The notes beneath the pieces are model-generated. The model was not told the DNA's origin and made no database searches. It worked only from the letters and a program-made list of their open reading frames with translations. 15,898 nt of DNA, taken from contig JADKKI010000039.1 of the NCBI GenBank assembly GCA_016720595.1, positions 1 through 15,898 on the forward strand. Reading direction: 5' to 3'. Below, in pieces: positions 1-10,902 of the stretch; positions within the stretch are counted from its first letter, which is position 1, and each line of letters opens with the position of its first letter. The translations under genes and the position numbers were made by a program. The stretch comes from Myxococcales bacterium (GTDB taxonomy: Bacteria; Myxococcota_A; Polyangia; Haliangiales; Haliangiaceae).

Positions 1-48
1 GCGGCGACGAGCGAGCAGGAGCGCACCGAGGAGCAGCATCGCACTGAC
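1..48 (-). other. MYXO-CTERM-like C-terminal anchor of the amidase
   Basis: Read on the minus strand to the window edge, the codons give VSAMLLLGALLLARRR: a hydrophobic stretch followed by a basic tail. It is preceded, after one frameshift, by a Gly/Ser-rich linker containing a Gly-Cys pair (Cys codon at 80-82). Cys, then a transmembrane helix, then an Arg cluster is the layout of the MYXO-CTERM sorting signal of Myxococcota surface proteins. The gene probably ends within a few codons of base 1. Confidence 0.6.
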
Positions 49-1487
49 CCGTGCCAGCCGAACCAGAGCCGCTGGCCGGGCAGCCGCCGCTGTCGCCGCC
101 CTTCAGGAAAACCTGCAGAACACGACGTGGATCGAGGGGCCGAACCGGGTGGTGTCCTGCTGGACCAGCTGGAACGCCTCGTGATGGGGACCTCGGTCCT
201 CGCGGATCAAGGGGCGATGATGTCGAACGTGAACGTGCCGGTGGCGCGGGCTCCACCTTGGTGTCGACGCCGGTGGCGCGCGGCTCAAGGGACAGCCAGT
301 CTCCATCGAGGAACACGGTGGACTCACGCGATCCTCGGGCGCGGTGGTGCCGCGGCGGGTGAGGTCGAGGTCAGGCGACGTTGCCGTTGTTAGTGATCGT
401 GACAAAGACCAATGCCGGTCTCGCCCGGTCAGCGAGGCGGGCGCATCGACGGTGGCGTCCGCCGCCGAGAAACGTGGGCGCTGCGCCCGTCTTCACGGAT
501 CGATGTAGTGCGCCCAGTTTCAGCCAGGCCCCGGATCACTATGGTCCGAGCGATTGGCGCCTCGCCGTGGCCGAGGATCGAGCCGTGCTCCTTGGGCACC
601 TGGTGCTTGTCGGCGAGGTACGCCGAGAGCTTGGCCGACTCGACGCCCATCGCCTCGGTGAACCACAGCTCGGGCTTGGCAGCGCTAACCCTCGTGCTCG
701 ATGCCGACGGTGGTGGTGTTGAAACACGCGTCGTGCCACGCGATGTCCTTCTCCTTGACCATCTGCGTGATCGCGCCGGTGCTCGACTCAGATCACGTAG
801 TAGGCGAAGACGTTGGCCGCGGGATCCTTTGAACCAGCTGATCGAGCCGGCGTAGCTGCCCCCCGGTGTCGTGGATGACGATGTGATCGATCTTGGTGCG
901 GCTGGCGGCCTGGTAGTTTGCCGGAGTACGCCGCGGACCAGGTGGCCGGCGCATAGTCCGCGCCGCCGAGCGCCTGCTGCGTGGGTGCCAAAGCCAGCGG
1001 CGCGATCGAGCTCGGGGCGAGCCGCGATGACGACGGAGTCCCCGGCGGCGTCTTGCCCGTCGACGCCACGCGCGAGCACGGCGATCAGCTCGGCGCGGGT
1101 GCTGTCATCGAGGAGCGCGAGGAAATCTTCCAGCGTGCGGGCCGAGGGATCGCGGCTCTTCAGCAGCGCGGCGGCAGCGCGCACAGAGGCCTCGGCATCG
1201 GACCGGGCGGCGGCATCGGTGACCCCGGCGAGCCGGGCGCCCAGGGCGAGATCGGCGGGCGAGAGGCCGAGCAGGCCCAGCGTGGTGCGGTTGTGCTCGG
1301 TGGCGCTCACGAACTGGAGGCGGGTCTCGACGTACGAGAGCGAGGCGAGCAGCTCGGGCGGCACGCCCATCTCGGTGCCAACCCGCGTGAACATCCCGGC
1401 CAGCGACGAGGTCCCACCGACGGGGACGCGCGGGGCGCTGGAATCCGACCGAGAGTCCCCTGACGCACGGGCCGCATCGCAGATCAT
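1..1487 (-). CDS. N-acetylmuramoyl-L-alanine amidase (Amidase_2), frameshifted, 3' end off window
   Basis: Secreted zinc amidase expected to cut the MurNAc-L-Ala bond of peptidoglycan. The N-terminal part (about 1480-1050) has a lysozyme-like helix (MGVPPELLASLSYVETR, then GLLGLSPADLALGARL). The amidase domain follows: HIVIHDTGG (about 870-900), DPAANVFAYYVI (790-830), TQMVKEKDIAWHD and GIEHEG (about 680-770), ILGHGEAP (about 565-590) and SDHSDPGPG-W-NWAHYI (about 500-555), giving the His ligands and the acid expected of the family. A beta-rich tail (FVTITNNGNVA, FLDGDWLSL, GTFTFDI, EAFQLVQQDTTRFGP) leads to a membrane anchor at 48-1. These motifs are spread over three frames: an extra base in a six-C run at 859-864, several other shifts, and a TGG-to-TGA change at 520-522 where Trp is expected. 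The ATG at 1487 is the best in-frame start, but no convincing signal peptide is visible, so the N-terminus is uncertain. The order of motifs makes the family call firm. Whether the gene is functional cannot be told from this sequence. Confidence 0.8.
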
Positions 1488-1518
1488 CTGAGAGAACGCC
1501 CGCGACGAATTTCGAAGA

Positions 1519-1554
1519 CAGATTCGGCCACAGATTCGGCCACCGATTCGGCAT
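1519..1554. repeat. Three 12-bp direct repeats in a divergent intergenic region
   Basis: CAGATTCGGCCA occurs at 1519-1530 and again exactly at 1531-1542, followed by a diverged copy (ccgattcggcat) at 1543-1554. The array lies in the 122 bp between the divergent amidase (start 1487) and kinase (start 1610). It may be an array of protein-binding sites or a repeat in an unrecognised N-terminal extension of the amidase: on the minus strand one frame reads AESVAESVAESV. I see no clear -35/-10 pair. Confidence 0.5.
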
Positions 1555-1609
1555 AGACCAATGCAACCAGCCGTGGGCACCCGGCGAGGCTGGTCGAGGC
1601 TAAGATGGC

Positions 1610-3749
1610 GTGGTGTCTGCGTCCGCCGAGGGCGGTATCCGCTTCGGTAACTATGTGCTGTTGCGTCGTCTCGCGCGCGGCGGCATGGCCAGGTGTTCCT
1701 CGCCCAGCAGAAGGGGCGCGAGGTTCGACCGGCGGGTGGCGGTCAAGCGGATCCTGCCGCACCTCGTCGACGCGCCGGACTTCGTCAAGATGTTCCTCGG
1801 GAGGCCCGGCTCGCCGCGCAGCTGACGCACCCGAACGTCGTCCACATCTACGATTCGGGAAGGTCGGCACCGACTACTTCATCGCGATGGAGTTCTGGAC
1901 GGGGTGCATGCCGGCCAGCTCTACAAGTACGGCGTCGACAGAGCGGAGCGGATGCCGCCGACGATGGTCGCCCGGATCGGCGCCGATGCCGCGACGGCGC
2001 TGCACTATGCGCACGAGGTGCGGAACCAGAGCGGGCAGCCGCTCGGGCTCGTGCACCGCGATGTCTCGCCCGCGAACATCATGGTGTCGTTCGACGGCGT
2101 GGTGAAGCTGTGCGATTTCGGGATCGCGAAGGCCGCGATGCTCGGGGATCAGCTGACCAATCCCGGGCAGGTGAAGGGCAAGTACGCGTACATGTCGCCC
2201 GAGCAGACCATCGGCGCGCCGCTCGACGGTCGGTCCGACGTGTTCTCGCTCGCGATCTTGCTGTGGAGCTGCTCGCGGGCAAGACGATCGTCGGGCGCGG
2301 GGATGCCGTGGAGGCGATGCGCGCGATCCGGGATGGCAAGCCGCCCTCGATCCTCCAGGCCGCCCCGGAAGACCCCGCCTGCGCTGGCGAAGGCGATCAC
2401 GCGGGCCCTGCAGACCCGGCGTGAGATCCGCGCCACCGCGATGGACTTCGCGCAGGCGCTCGAGCAGTTCATCAAGAGCTCGCCCGAGCTCGCCACCCCG
2501 ATGCAGCTCGGTGGCTGCGCGCCAGCGGTTCACGCGCGAGGGCACCGGGCAGCACCCGGCGATCCCGATCCCGGGCGTCTCGATCGGCACGCGGCCAGCG
2601 CCGCACACGATGCTCGCGCCCGACACCGTCGAGGGCGGCGGGACGCTGGTGTCCACGGGCACGGCGGCGGGCACCATCACGCCGCCGTCGAGCATCATCG
2701 CCGCGTCCCGCGTGCAGTCCGCCGAGGACATCCTCGAGACCGCGGAGACCATCGCGATCACCGGGGAGGAGGCGCCCACCGCGAAGAAGGGCGGCGCGCA
2801 CGCCAACGAGACCGTGATCGCGCCGGGGGCGGTCCTGCCGCGTCCCCCGCCCCGCCCGGCGGACTCCACGCTGCGGCCCGCGCGCGAGACCACGGAGCGC
2901 GATGGCGCGAACGGCAACGACACGATCAACGACGAGACCGAGCTGCGCAGCGGCGCGTACAAGCCGCAGGTCGCCGGGGCCCGCGGAGCTGCCGACGCAG
3001 GTCCCGCGCGCGATCGAGCGGAAGCGCACGCCCGTCCCGCTCGATACGACCTCGCGGATGCCGCGGAGCCGGCGCGCCCGGCTCGCCCTCGCGATCGGTG
3101 GCCTGGTGCTGCTCGGGATCCTGAGCTTCATGATCGCGCTCGCCGCGCGCGGGCCCGCCAAGCAGGCCGCGGTGCCGGCGGACGCGAGTGCGGCTTCGGT
3201 CACCACGGATGCCGCGCGCGCGGTGGCTCCGCCGATCGATGCCGCGGCTGTGCCCGCGCCGGTCGATGCGTTCGAGCCGACGATCCGCCCCGATGCGCCC
3301 GACGATCTGACGTACCTCGAGATCCGGACCAACCCCGGCGGCGGCACGATCACCGTCAACGGCGAGACGCGAGCCGACCCGGCGCGGTTCGCGCTCGCGC
3401 CCGGCCACTACAAGATCCTCGCGGAGCTCGAGGGCTATGCACCGGAGAAGCGCGAGGTCGATCTCGCGCGCGGCCTCGATCGCGTGCAGGAGGTGGCGTT
3501 CCGCAAGCGGCTCGGCTCGGGCACGCAGCGCCCTGCCCCGTCGATGGGCAAGCTGACGGTGCGCACCACGCCGTACTCGATCGTCTACAGCGGCGCGAAG
3601 AAGCTCGGCGAGGCGCCGTTCGCGGAGCCTCGGAGCTGCCAGTGGGCGCGTACACGCTGACGTTCAAGAACCCGACGCGCGCCACGGTCACCCGGAAGGT
3701 GACGATCACGGCAGGCAAGACCACGAAGCTGTCGTTCGCGATCCCGTGA
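1610..3749 (+). CDS. Membrane-anchored Ser/Thr protein kinase with PEGA-like C-terminal domain, multiple frameshifts
   Basis: Hanks-type kinase of about 715 residues once the frames are joined. Kinase landmarks in order: FGNYVLLRRLARGGMA and VFLAQQKGRE (glycine loop, about 1645-1730), VAVKRILPHL (catalytic Lys, about 1735), EARLAAQLTHPNVVHIYD (C-helix), LVHRDVSPANIMV (about 2048-2088), LCDFGIAKA (2107-2137) and YAYMSPEQTIG (2182-2214). A long Pro/Thr/Glu-rich linker follows, then one transmembrane helix (LALAIGGLVLLGILSFMIALA, about 3085-3147). Outside lies a PEGA-like module: EIRTNPGGGTITVNGE, FALAPGHYKILAELEGYAPE, and a second partial unit (LTVRTTPYSIVYSGAKKLGE ... LPVGAYTLTFKNP). The GTG at 1610 opens the frame; an ATG at 1605 is out of frame. 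About ten single-base shifts (near 1690, 1731, 1802, 1861, 1902, 2264, 2375, 2512, 2983 and 3633) split the gene, yet every motif survives. It converges on glpX with 3 bp between stop codons. The substrate is unknown. Confidence 0.85.
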
Positions 3750-3752
3750 CCC

Positions 3753-4748
<996 letters not shown>

Positions 4749-4795
4749 GGCGCAAGGTGTACCCCTGCCCTGCCCGATCGATCAATGATGAGGAG

Positions 4796-5263
4796 GTGAG
4801 GACCCACAGCTTCGTCGCATTCGTGCTCGCCGTAGGCTGTGGCAGCAAGGAGGTCCAGGCGCCCTCGGCCTCCCTGACGCCCAAGCTCGAGGCCCAGCTC
4901 CAGGCCCTCGGCGGCGAGTGCCAGCACTTGATGCGGATCGGCGGCGAGCCCGGCGCGGCCCCCGAGGTCATGCAGTGCCAGGGTGCGACGGCGTACGTGT
5001 CCGTCAACCACTACAAGGAGGGCGTGATCCAGTCGATCGAGCTCGCCCTGACCGGTGCGCCCGCCGAGCTGCGCAAGACGTATGCGAAGGCGCTCGACGG
5101 CGTCATCGGCCCGGAGGCCCTCGCAGCGATCCAGGCGCAGATCCCCGACAGCGGCAAGGTGATCGAGACGCCCCAGCTCTCACGCGTCGCGGGCTTGAAG
5201 CTGATGATCTCGGCAGGGCCGGCCAAGACGGCCTGGCGGTACGACATCACGATCAGCTGGTGA
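4796..5263 (+). CDS. Small hypothetical lipoprotein
   Basis: I do not recognise a family. Starting at GTG 4796 the protein is 155 residues: a short signal (MRTHSFVAFVLAVGC) with a lipobox L-A-V-G-C placing the lipidated Cys at residue 15, followed by GSKEVQAPS, a typical flexible linker. The mature part has two further Cys (ECQHLM and VMQCQG) that could pair, and a mixed alpha/beta pattern ending in YDITISW. The frame stays open upstream to GTG 4757, but that start would bury the signal peptide, so 4796 is preferred; the sequence aggag directly abuts it, which is closer than usual for a ribosome site. Divergent from glpX. The first copy of the 3'-end repeat begins 5 bp after the TGA. Likely located in the periplasm or at the outer membrane. 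Confidence 0.75.
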   Translation: MRTHSFVAFVLAVGCGSKEVQAPSASLTPKLEAQLQALGGECQHLMRIGGEPGAAPEVMQCQGATAYVSVNHYKEGVIQSIELALTGAPAELRKTYAKALDGVIGPEALAAIQAQIPDSGKVIETPQLSRVAGLKLMISAGPAKTAWRYDITISW

Positions 5264-5267
5264 GACA

Positions 5268-5305
5268 GGGGACGGTTTCAACTTGAGCAACTTGCGGTCG
5301 GCAAG
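5268..5305 (+). repeat. 3'-end repeat, copy 1
   Basis: A 38-bp sequence beginning GGGGACGGTTTCAACTTGAG and ending in CGGTCGGCAAG. It is identical to 9533-9570, and 9963-10003 is a near-identical inverted copy. It starts 5 bp after the lipoprotein stop codon and lies between convergent genes. It contains the direct pair CAACTTG-AG-CAACTTG and a small hairpin ACTTGC-ggtcg-GCAAGT. No T-run follows, so a standard intrinsic terminator is not evident. Confidence 0.85.
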
Positions 5306-5356
5306 TGCGCGACATCTCTCGCCCCCGAGTGCGACTCTCCGCGCAGCGGCCTCGGG

Positions 5357-5772
5357 TCAGGCGCCAGGCGACTTGGCGCCAGGGGTCACGATCGCCGGGA
5401 TCGAATCGCGAAGCGCATCCGGCACCCGACGCGGGCGGCCATCGGTGCCGATCACCGCGTGGCGCGTGTGACCGACCGCGATCAACGTGGTGTCACGCCG
5501 CACGTGATACCCGAACCGCACCGAGGCCGGGCGCAGCTCGGTGACGTCGACCTCGACGACCAGCAGGTCCTCGTAGCAGGCCGGACGCTTGTAGTCGCAG
5601 TGCGCCTCCACCACGGGGAGCGCGATCCCCCACGCCTCGAGATCCTTGTAGCTCCGGCCGAGAGAGCGCCAGTAGGCGGCGCGTGCGCTCTCGAAGAACC
5701 GCAGATAGTTCGCGTAGTACACGACCCCCATCTGGTCGGTGTCGCCGAAGATGACGCGGATCTCGTGCAGCA

Positions 5773-5773
<1 letters not shown>
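5357..5773 (-). CDS. Acyl-CoA thioesterase, YbgC/4-hydroxybenzoyl-CoA thioesterase (hot-dog) family
   Basis: Intact 138-residue hot-dog thioesterase. The N-terminal signature HEIRVIFGDTDQMGVVYYAN contains the catalytic Asp of the family (D-T-D-x-M-G-V-V-Y), followed by YLRFFESARAAYWRSLGRSY and the central-helix and strand pattern PVVEAHCDYKRPACYEDLL typical of YbgC. It is expected to hydrolyse short- to medium-chain or aromatic acyl-CoA in the cytosol. The ATG at 5773 shares its A with the TGA of hom (TGATG), so it is probably translationally coupled to, and co-transcribed with, hom. In many proteobacteria ybgC sits with tol-pal genes; here it does not. The codons before the stop form an inverted repeat (5360-5380, 7-bp arms). 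The specific substrate is not predictable. Confidence 0.9.
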
Positions 5774-7098
<1,325 letters not shown>

Positions 7099-7138
7099 GA
7101 TTGCAATCCTCGGGGTCCTGGCGATCCTTGGGCGGCTC

Positions 7139-7312
7139 GACGGCCTCGCAGTGCGTACGGGCCTCGCAACTCTCGCAGTCCGTCGGGGCCTCGCAGTCCG
7201 TGGGTGGCTCGCAGTCCTTCGGGGCCTCGCAACGCTCGCAGTCCTTCGGAGCCTCGCAACCCTCGCAGTCCTTCGGGGCCTCGCGTTCGCGGTCCTCGGG
7301 GGCCTTGGTGGG
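7139..7312. repeat. Codon-periodic tandem repeat (18/27-nt units) between two minus-strand genes
   Basis: About 175 bp built from CTCGCAGTCCTTCGGGGC-like units of 18 nt, some extended to 27 nt by an extra 9-nt CTCGCAACG. All unit lengths are multiples of nine, so every frame gives a peptide repeat. On the minus strand the frame with the strongest G/C bias at third positions reads CEAPKDCE-type units with five or more Cys pairs. That frame is in phase with the SnoaL-like gene and begins right after its TGA, but it runs on out of frame into hom. It is therefore annotated as a repeat, not a gene. Confidence 0.8.
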
Positions 7313-7354
7313 AGCGCGGTCCACGCGGTCCCGAGTGTCGTGGAGATCCTCGGG

Positions 7355-7834
7355 TCACGGGCGCTTGTAGGAATAGTGTTCGCTGGCGATCGCCCATCCG
7401 TCGGGGGTCTTGCGCACCACCAGCGTGAGCGTGCCGCTCTCGGTCACCGTGGTCGTGCCGTCGGTCAGTTCGCGCGTCATCGTGGCCACGGCGTATGCCG
7501 CCTCGAGGCCGAGCGCGACGACCTGCACGTCCTTGAGCCGGATGTGGATCTGGCCGGCGCGGGCGATCCGATCCTTGAGGTAGGCCTCGACCGAGCTCCA
7601 GCCGATCATCGTCTGGCCTTCCTGGACGACGACGACGTCGAGGTCGCGGGCATACAGCTTCGCGAGCGCGTCCACGCTGCGAACCTCGTAGCCCTGACGC
7701 CACTGCTCGATCGTCGCCTTCACGGCGGTGACCACCTCCTTGGGGGTGGTCGCGCCGGGGCCAACGGGGTCCCGCGCTTTGCCACCGGGACATCCCGCGA
7801 TGAGGATCGCGAGGGTGATCACGAGGCTGCGCAT
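7355..7834 (-). CDS. SnoaL-like / DUF4440-type lipoprotein
   Basis: Intact 159-residue protein. The ATG at 7834 starts a lipoprotein signal MRSLVITLAILIAGCPGG with lipobox L-I-A-G-C (Cys 15). The mature domain has the NTF2/SnoaL layout: EVVTAVKATIEQWRQGYEVR helix, VDALAKLYARDLDVVVVQEG, the helix VEAYLKDRIA, then the strands IHIRLKDVQVVALG, AAYAVATMTRELTDG, TLTLVVRKTPDGWAIASEHYS. Such domains bind small hydrophobic ligands or act as calcium/calmodulin-kinase-association-like modules; no active site can be named. The frame is open far upstream antisense to enolase, but the signal peptide fixes the start. It is divergent from eno (63 bp between starts) and followed by the tandem repeat and then hom. 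Likely attached to the outer or inner membrane facing the periplasm. Confidence 0.8.
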   Translation of the reverse strand: MRSLVITLAILIAGCPGGKARDPVGPGATTPKEVVTAVKATIEQWRQGYEVRSVDALAKLYARDLDVVVVQEGQTMIGWSSVEAYLKDRIARAGQIHIRLKDVQVVALGLEAAYAVATMTRELTDGTTTVTESGTLTLVVRKTPDGWAIASEHYSYKRP

Positions 7835-9174
<1,340 letters not shown>

Positions 9175-9175
<1 letters not shown>

Positions 9176-9533
9176 TGCTGACGATGTCGAGGCTCGCACT
9201 CGTTGCCCTCGGCCTGGCGCTCGCGGCCTGCGGCTCGTCCGCCGCCGGCCCGCCCGCGCCCAAGCCCCTCACGGCCGATGCGCCGCTCCCGGATAGCTGC
9301 AAGGTCAGCGAGGACTGCACGCTGGTGCAGGCCTGCTGTGGCTGCAACGCCGGCGGCAAGCAGATCGCGATCCGCGCCGATGCCGTCGCGAGCTTCGAGG
9401 CCGGCCGCCTTGAGCGCCGCGCCGCGCCAACATGTGCGCCCAGATGATCAGCACCGACGCGAGCTGCGACGCGGAGGCTGTATGCGGCAGCAACGGCCGG
9501 TGCAACGTCGCGCCGCACATGCAGCACGAGTAG
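9175..9533 (+). CDS. Cys-rich small lipoprotein, one frameshift
   Basis: A lipoprotein of about 119 residues with no function assigned. The ATG at 9175 overlaps the enolase stop (TGATG); a second ATG at 9184 gives the cleaner signal MSRLALVALGLALAAC with lipobox L-A-A-C. The mature part starts GSSAAGPPAPKP and is Cys-rich: SCKVSEDCTLVQACCGCNAGGK, later MCAQMISTDASCDAEAVC and GSNGRCNVAPHM, which suggests several disulphides. The original frame stops at 9447 after RRAAPTCAPR, but one missing base near 9430 restores the second half (ANMCAQ...HE) to a TAG at 9531-9533. The conserved Cys spacing and codon bias across the break favour a sequence error over a real truncation. Its stop codon touches copy 2 of the repeat. 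Confidence 0.7.
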
Positions 9534-9570
9534 GGGACGGTTTCAACTTGAGCAACTTGCGGTCGGCAAG
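9533..9570 (+). repeat. 3'-end repeat, copy 2 (left end of 9533-10003 element)
   Basis: Identical over 38 bp to copy 1 (5268-5305). Its first G is the last base of the TAG stop of the Cys-rich lipoprotein gene. It continues as cgcgtgaaatg, a tail that recurs in the internal degenerate unit at 9617-9654. Confidence 0.85.
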
Positions 9571-9696
9571 CGCGTGAAATGCCCCGGCCCGCGAGGCGCG
9601 CCAGGGGCGGGGGGGCGGTTCAACGGCACTTGCGGTGGCAAAGCGCGTGAAATGACCGCGCCTGTCAGGTCGCGGCAGGGCGCAGCCGATCGCGGC

Positions 9697-9735
9697 GGGG
9701 GGGGGGGCGCCGCGGTGGGGGGGCGGGCGGCGCCG
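9697..9735 (+). other. G-run cluster, potential G-quadruplex
   Basis: An 11-G run at 9697-9707 and a 7-G run at 9717-9723 are followed by further GG/GGG tracts within about 10 bases. Four or more G tracts of three so close together satisfy the usual quadruplex pattern on the + strand. Homopolymers of this length are also sites where the assembled base count may be wrong. Confidence 0.5.
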
Positions 9736-9798
9736 GCGCGTGGCGGGCGCGGCGGCCGGGGCGCCGGGGCGCGGCCGTTGCCCCGCGGCCGCGGGGGC

Positions 9799-10019
9799 TT
9801 CTGGTCGTGCGAGGAGGTCTCGGTCGTCCACCTCGTCGATGCGCGGCGGATCACCGATTGGGTCGCGTGTTGTGTGCTCCGCCGTGCCATCGAAGCTCGT
9901 GGGCGCGCGATTGACTGCGGTGGGTCCGGCCCGACCTCACCGAGCTGCTCGAGTTGTTTCGAGCACTTCCCGATCGCAAGTTGCTCAAGTTGAAACCGTC
10001 CCCAACTCCTTGGGCCTGA
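9799..10019 (+). pseudogene. Possible remnant coding sequence inside the element
   Basis: Between the G-rich DNA and the right-hand repeat, one frame reads FWSCEEVSVVHLVDARRI then TDWVACCVLRRAIEARGRAI, with fairly G/C-biased third positions. After one shift near 9915 it continues RWVRPDLTELLELFRALPDR and KLLKLKPSP, through the repeat to a TGA at 10017-10019. It has no start or recognised domain. It may be the C-terminal remnant of a protein encoded by a full-length version of the element. Tentative. Confidence 0.25.
9963..10003 (-). repeat. 3'-end repeat, copy 3 (inverted, right end of element)
   Basis: On the minus strand it begins GGGGACGGTTTCAACTTGAG and continues identically for 29 bases; beyond that, two mismatches separate it from copy 1 over about 41 bp (GCGATCGGGAAGTGC against GCGGTCGGCAAGTGC). 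The TGA inside it (9985-9987) is the stop codon of the HTTM gene, so the repeat supplies the last residues G-T-V-S-T of that protein. Confidence 0.85.
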
Positions 10020-10902
10020 GCAGCACCGGGTACAACGCCAGCATGCCCCACGGGAACAGCCCGATCGGCAGCGCGATCACGAGCCCGAGGTGGAACACGA
10101 TGCCGGTGGCGATCCACAGCCAGCGCAGGCGCAGGCGATTGATCCACTTGCGAAACGCGCCGGGGCGATCAGCGGTCTCCGCGCAGTACAGCCACACGAG
10201 GTAGAGCGGCGCCGAGAGCTCGAACACGAGCGTCACCGCGGTCGCGACCTGCGTCACCGGGATCACGGAGCTGACCCAGCCCGGATCGAAGCGCGCGAAG
10301 TGCGGATCGGTGAGGGCGTTCGCGAGCGCCATGAAGCCGCCCTGCGGGCCCCACTCGGCGCCGCTCTTGTTCATCCCGGCCGAGCAATAGATCCACAGCA
10401 GCTGGAACAGGAGGAGATATCGCGGCCAGGCGGGGACGAGCGCGGGCATCGGTCGCTTGATCAGTCGGCGCAGCCAGGCATCGACGGACCACTTCGCGTT
10501 GCAGCCCGAGAGCGCGAGGATCACCAGCACGAGACGCAGCACGACCTGGATCCCACGATCGGTGTCGGGGCTCAGGTACGCGAGCTGCGCCATCGCGACC
10601 GCGAGCGTCACGCACGCAAGGCGCGTGGCCAGCCCCACCAGCACGCAGCCGGCGGCGATCACGGCCACCAGCCACAACGTGGGCCCGAGGCCCGCGTCGA
10701 GGATCTCGGTGGCGAACCCGCCGCTCGGCATCGCGTAGCCCTCGGGTGCCGCCGAGTACATCGGGATCATTACACCGACGTGCGCGAGGTTCAGCAGATC
10801 CGCGAGCAGCGCGAGCCCCACGTACATGCGCACCAGCGCGAGCGCGGTCGCCGGCTCGCGCTGATCCCACAGCACCACCCACGCCCGCCATGCACGACTC
10901 AT
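9985..10902 (-). CDS. HTTM-domain integral membrane protein
   Basis: A 305-residue polytopic membrane protein of the HTTM family, which is related to the membrane part of vitamin-K-dependent gamma-carboxylase. Visible hydrophobic segments include LALVRMYVGLALLADLL, LWLVAVIAAGCVLVGLATRL, VTLAVAMAQLAYL, VVLRLVLVILALSGC, YLLLFQLLWIYCSAGMNKSG, TAVTLVFELSAPLYLVWLYC and WIATGIVFHLGLVIALPIGL. The polar segment MNKSGAEWGPQGGFMALANAL between membrane helices is characteristic of bacterial HTTM proteins. The ATG at 10902 (MSRAWRAWVVLWDQREP) overlaps the partner's TGA as ATGA. The C-terminus ends RPKELGTVST, the last five residues coming from the inserted repeat, so the native tail was probably altered. 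The substrate is unknown; quinone- or carboxylase-like chemistry cannot be assumed. Confidence 0.88.
   Translation of the reverse strand: MSRAWRAWVVLWDQREPATALALVRMYVGLALLADLLNLAHVGVMIPMYSAAPEGYAMPSGGFATEILDAGLGPTLWLVAVIAAGCVLVGLATRLACVTLAVAMAQLAYLSPDTDRGIQVVLRLVLVILALSGCNAKWSVDAWLRRLIKRPMPALVPAWPRYLLLFQLLWIYCSAGMNKSGAEWGPQGGFMALANALTDPHFARFDPGWVSSVIPVTQVATAVTLVFELSAPLYLVWLYCAETADRPGAFRKWINRLRLRWLWIATGIVFHLGLVIALPIGLFPWGMLALYPVLLRPKELGTVST

Larger units (their letters stand above)
9533..10003. mobile_element. Putative REP/MITE-like element with inverted ends
   Basis: A 471-bp gene-free segment bounded by copy 2 (9533-9570) and the inverted copy 3 (9963-10003). Inside are a degenerate direct unit (9617-9654: GGTTCAAC..ACTTGCGGTGGCAAAGCGCGTGAAATG), very G-rich DNA including an 11-G run (9697-9707) and a 7-G run (9717-9723), and a hairpin GCTCGA-gttgtt-TCGAGC (9947-9964). 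I see no intact transposase. Inverted ends plus a dispersed single copy elsewhere in the window suggest a small non-autonomous or decayed mobile element; REP-type elements associated with RAYT transposases are one possible analogy, by inference only. No target-site duplication is evident. Confidence 0.5.

Noticed and set aside
1610..3749. The first kinase as several separate overlapping genes.
   Set aside because: The fragments carry consecutive, non-repeated parts of one kinase-linker-membrane-PEGA-like architecture, so they are one gene broken by indels.
5360..5380. A perfect 7-bp inverted repeat (GGCGCCA-ggcgact-TGGCGCC) as a terminator.
   Set aside because: It lies within the last codons of the thioesterase (S-P-G-A), has no following T-run on either strand, and may reflect repeated Pro-Gly-Ala codons.
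7139..7312. A CRISPR array.
   Set aside because: The units are adjacent with no unique spacers, vary in length by 9 nt, and no cas gene is present.
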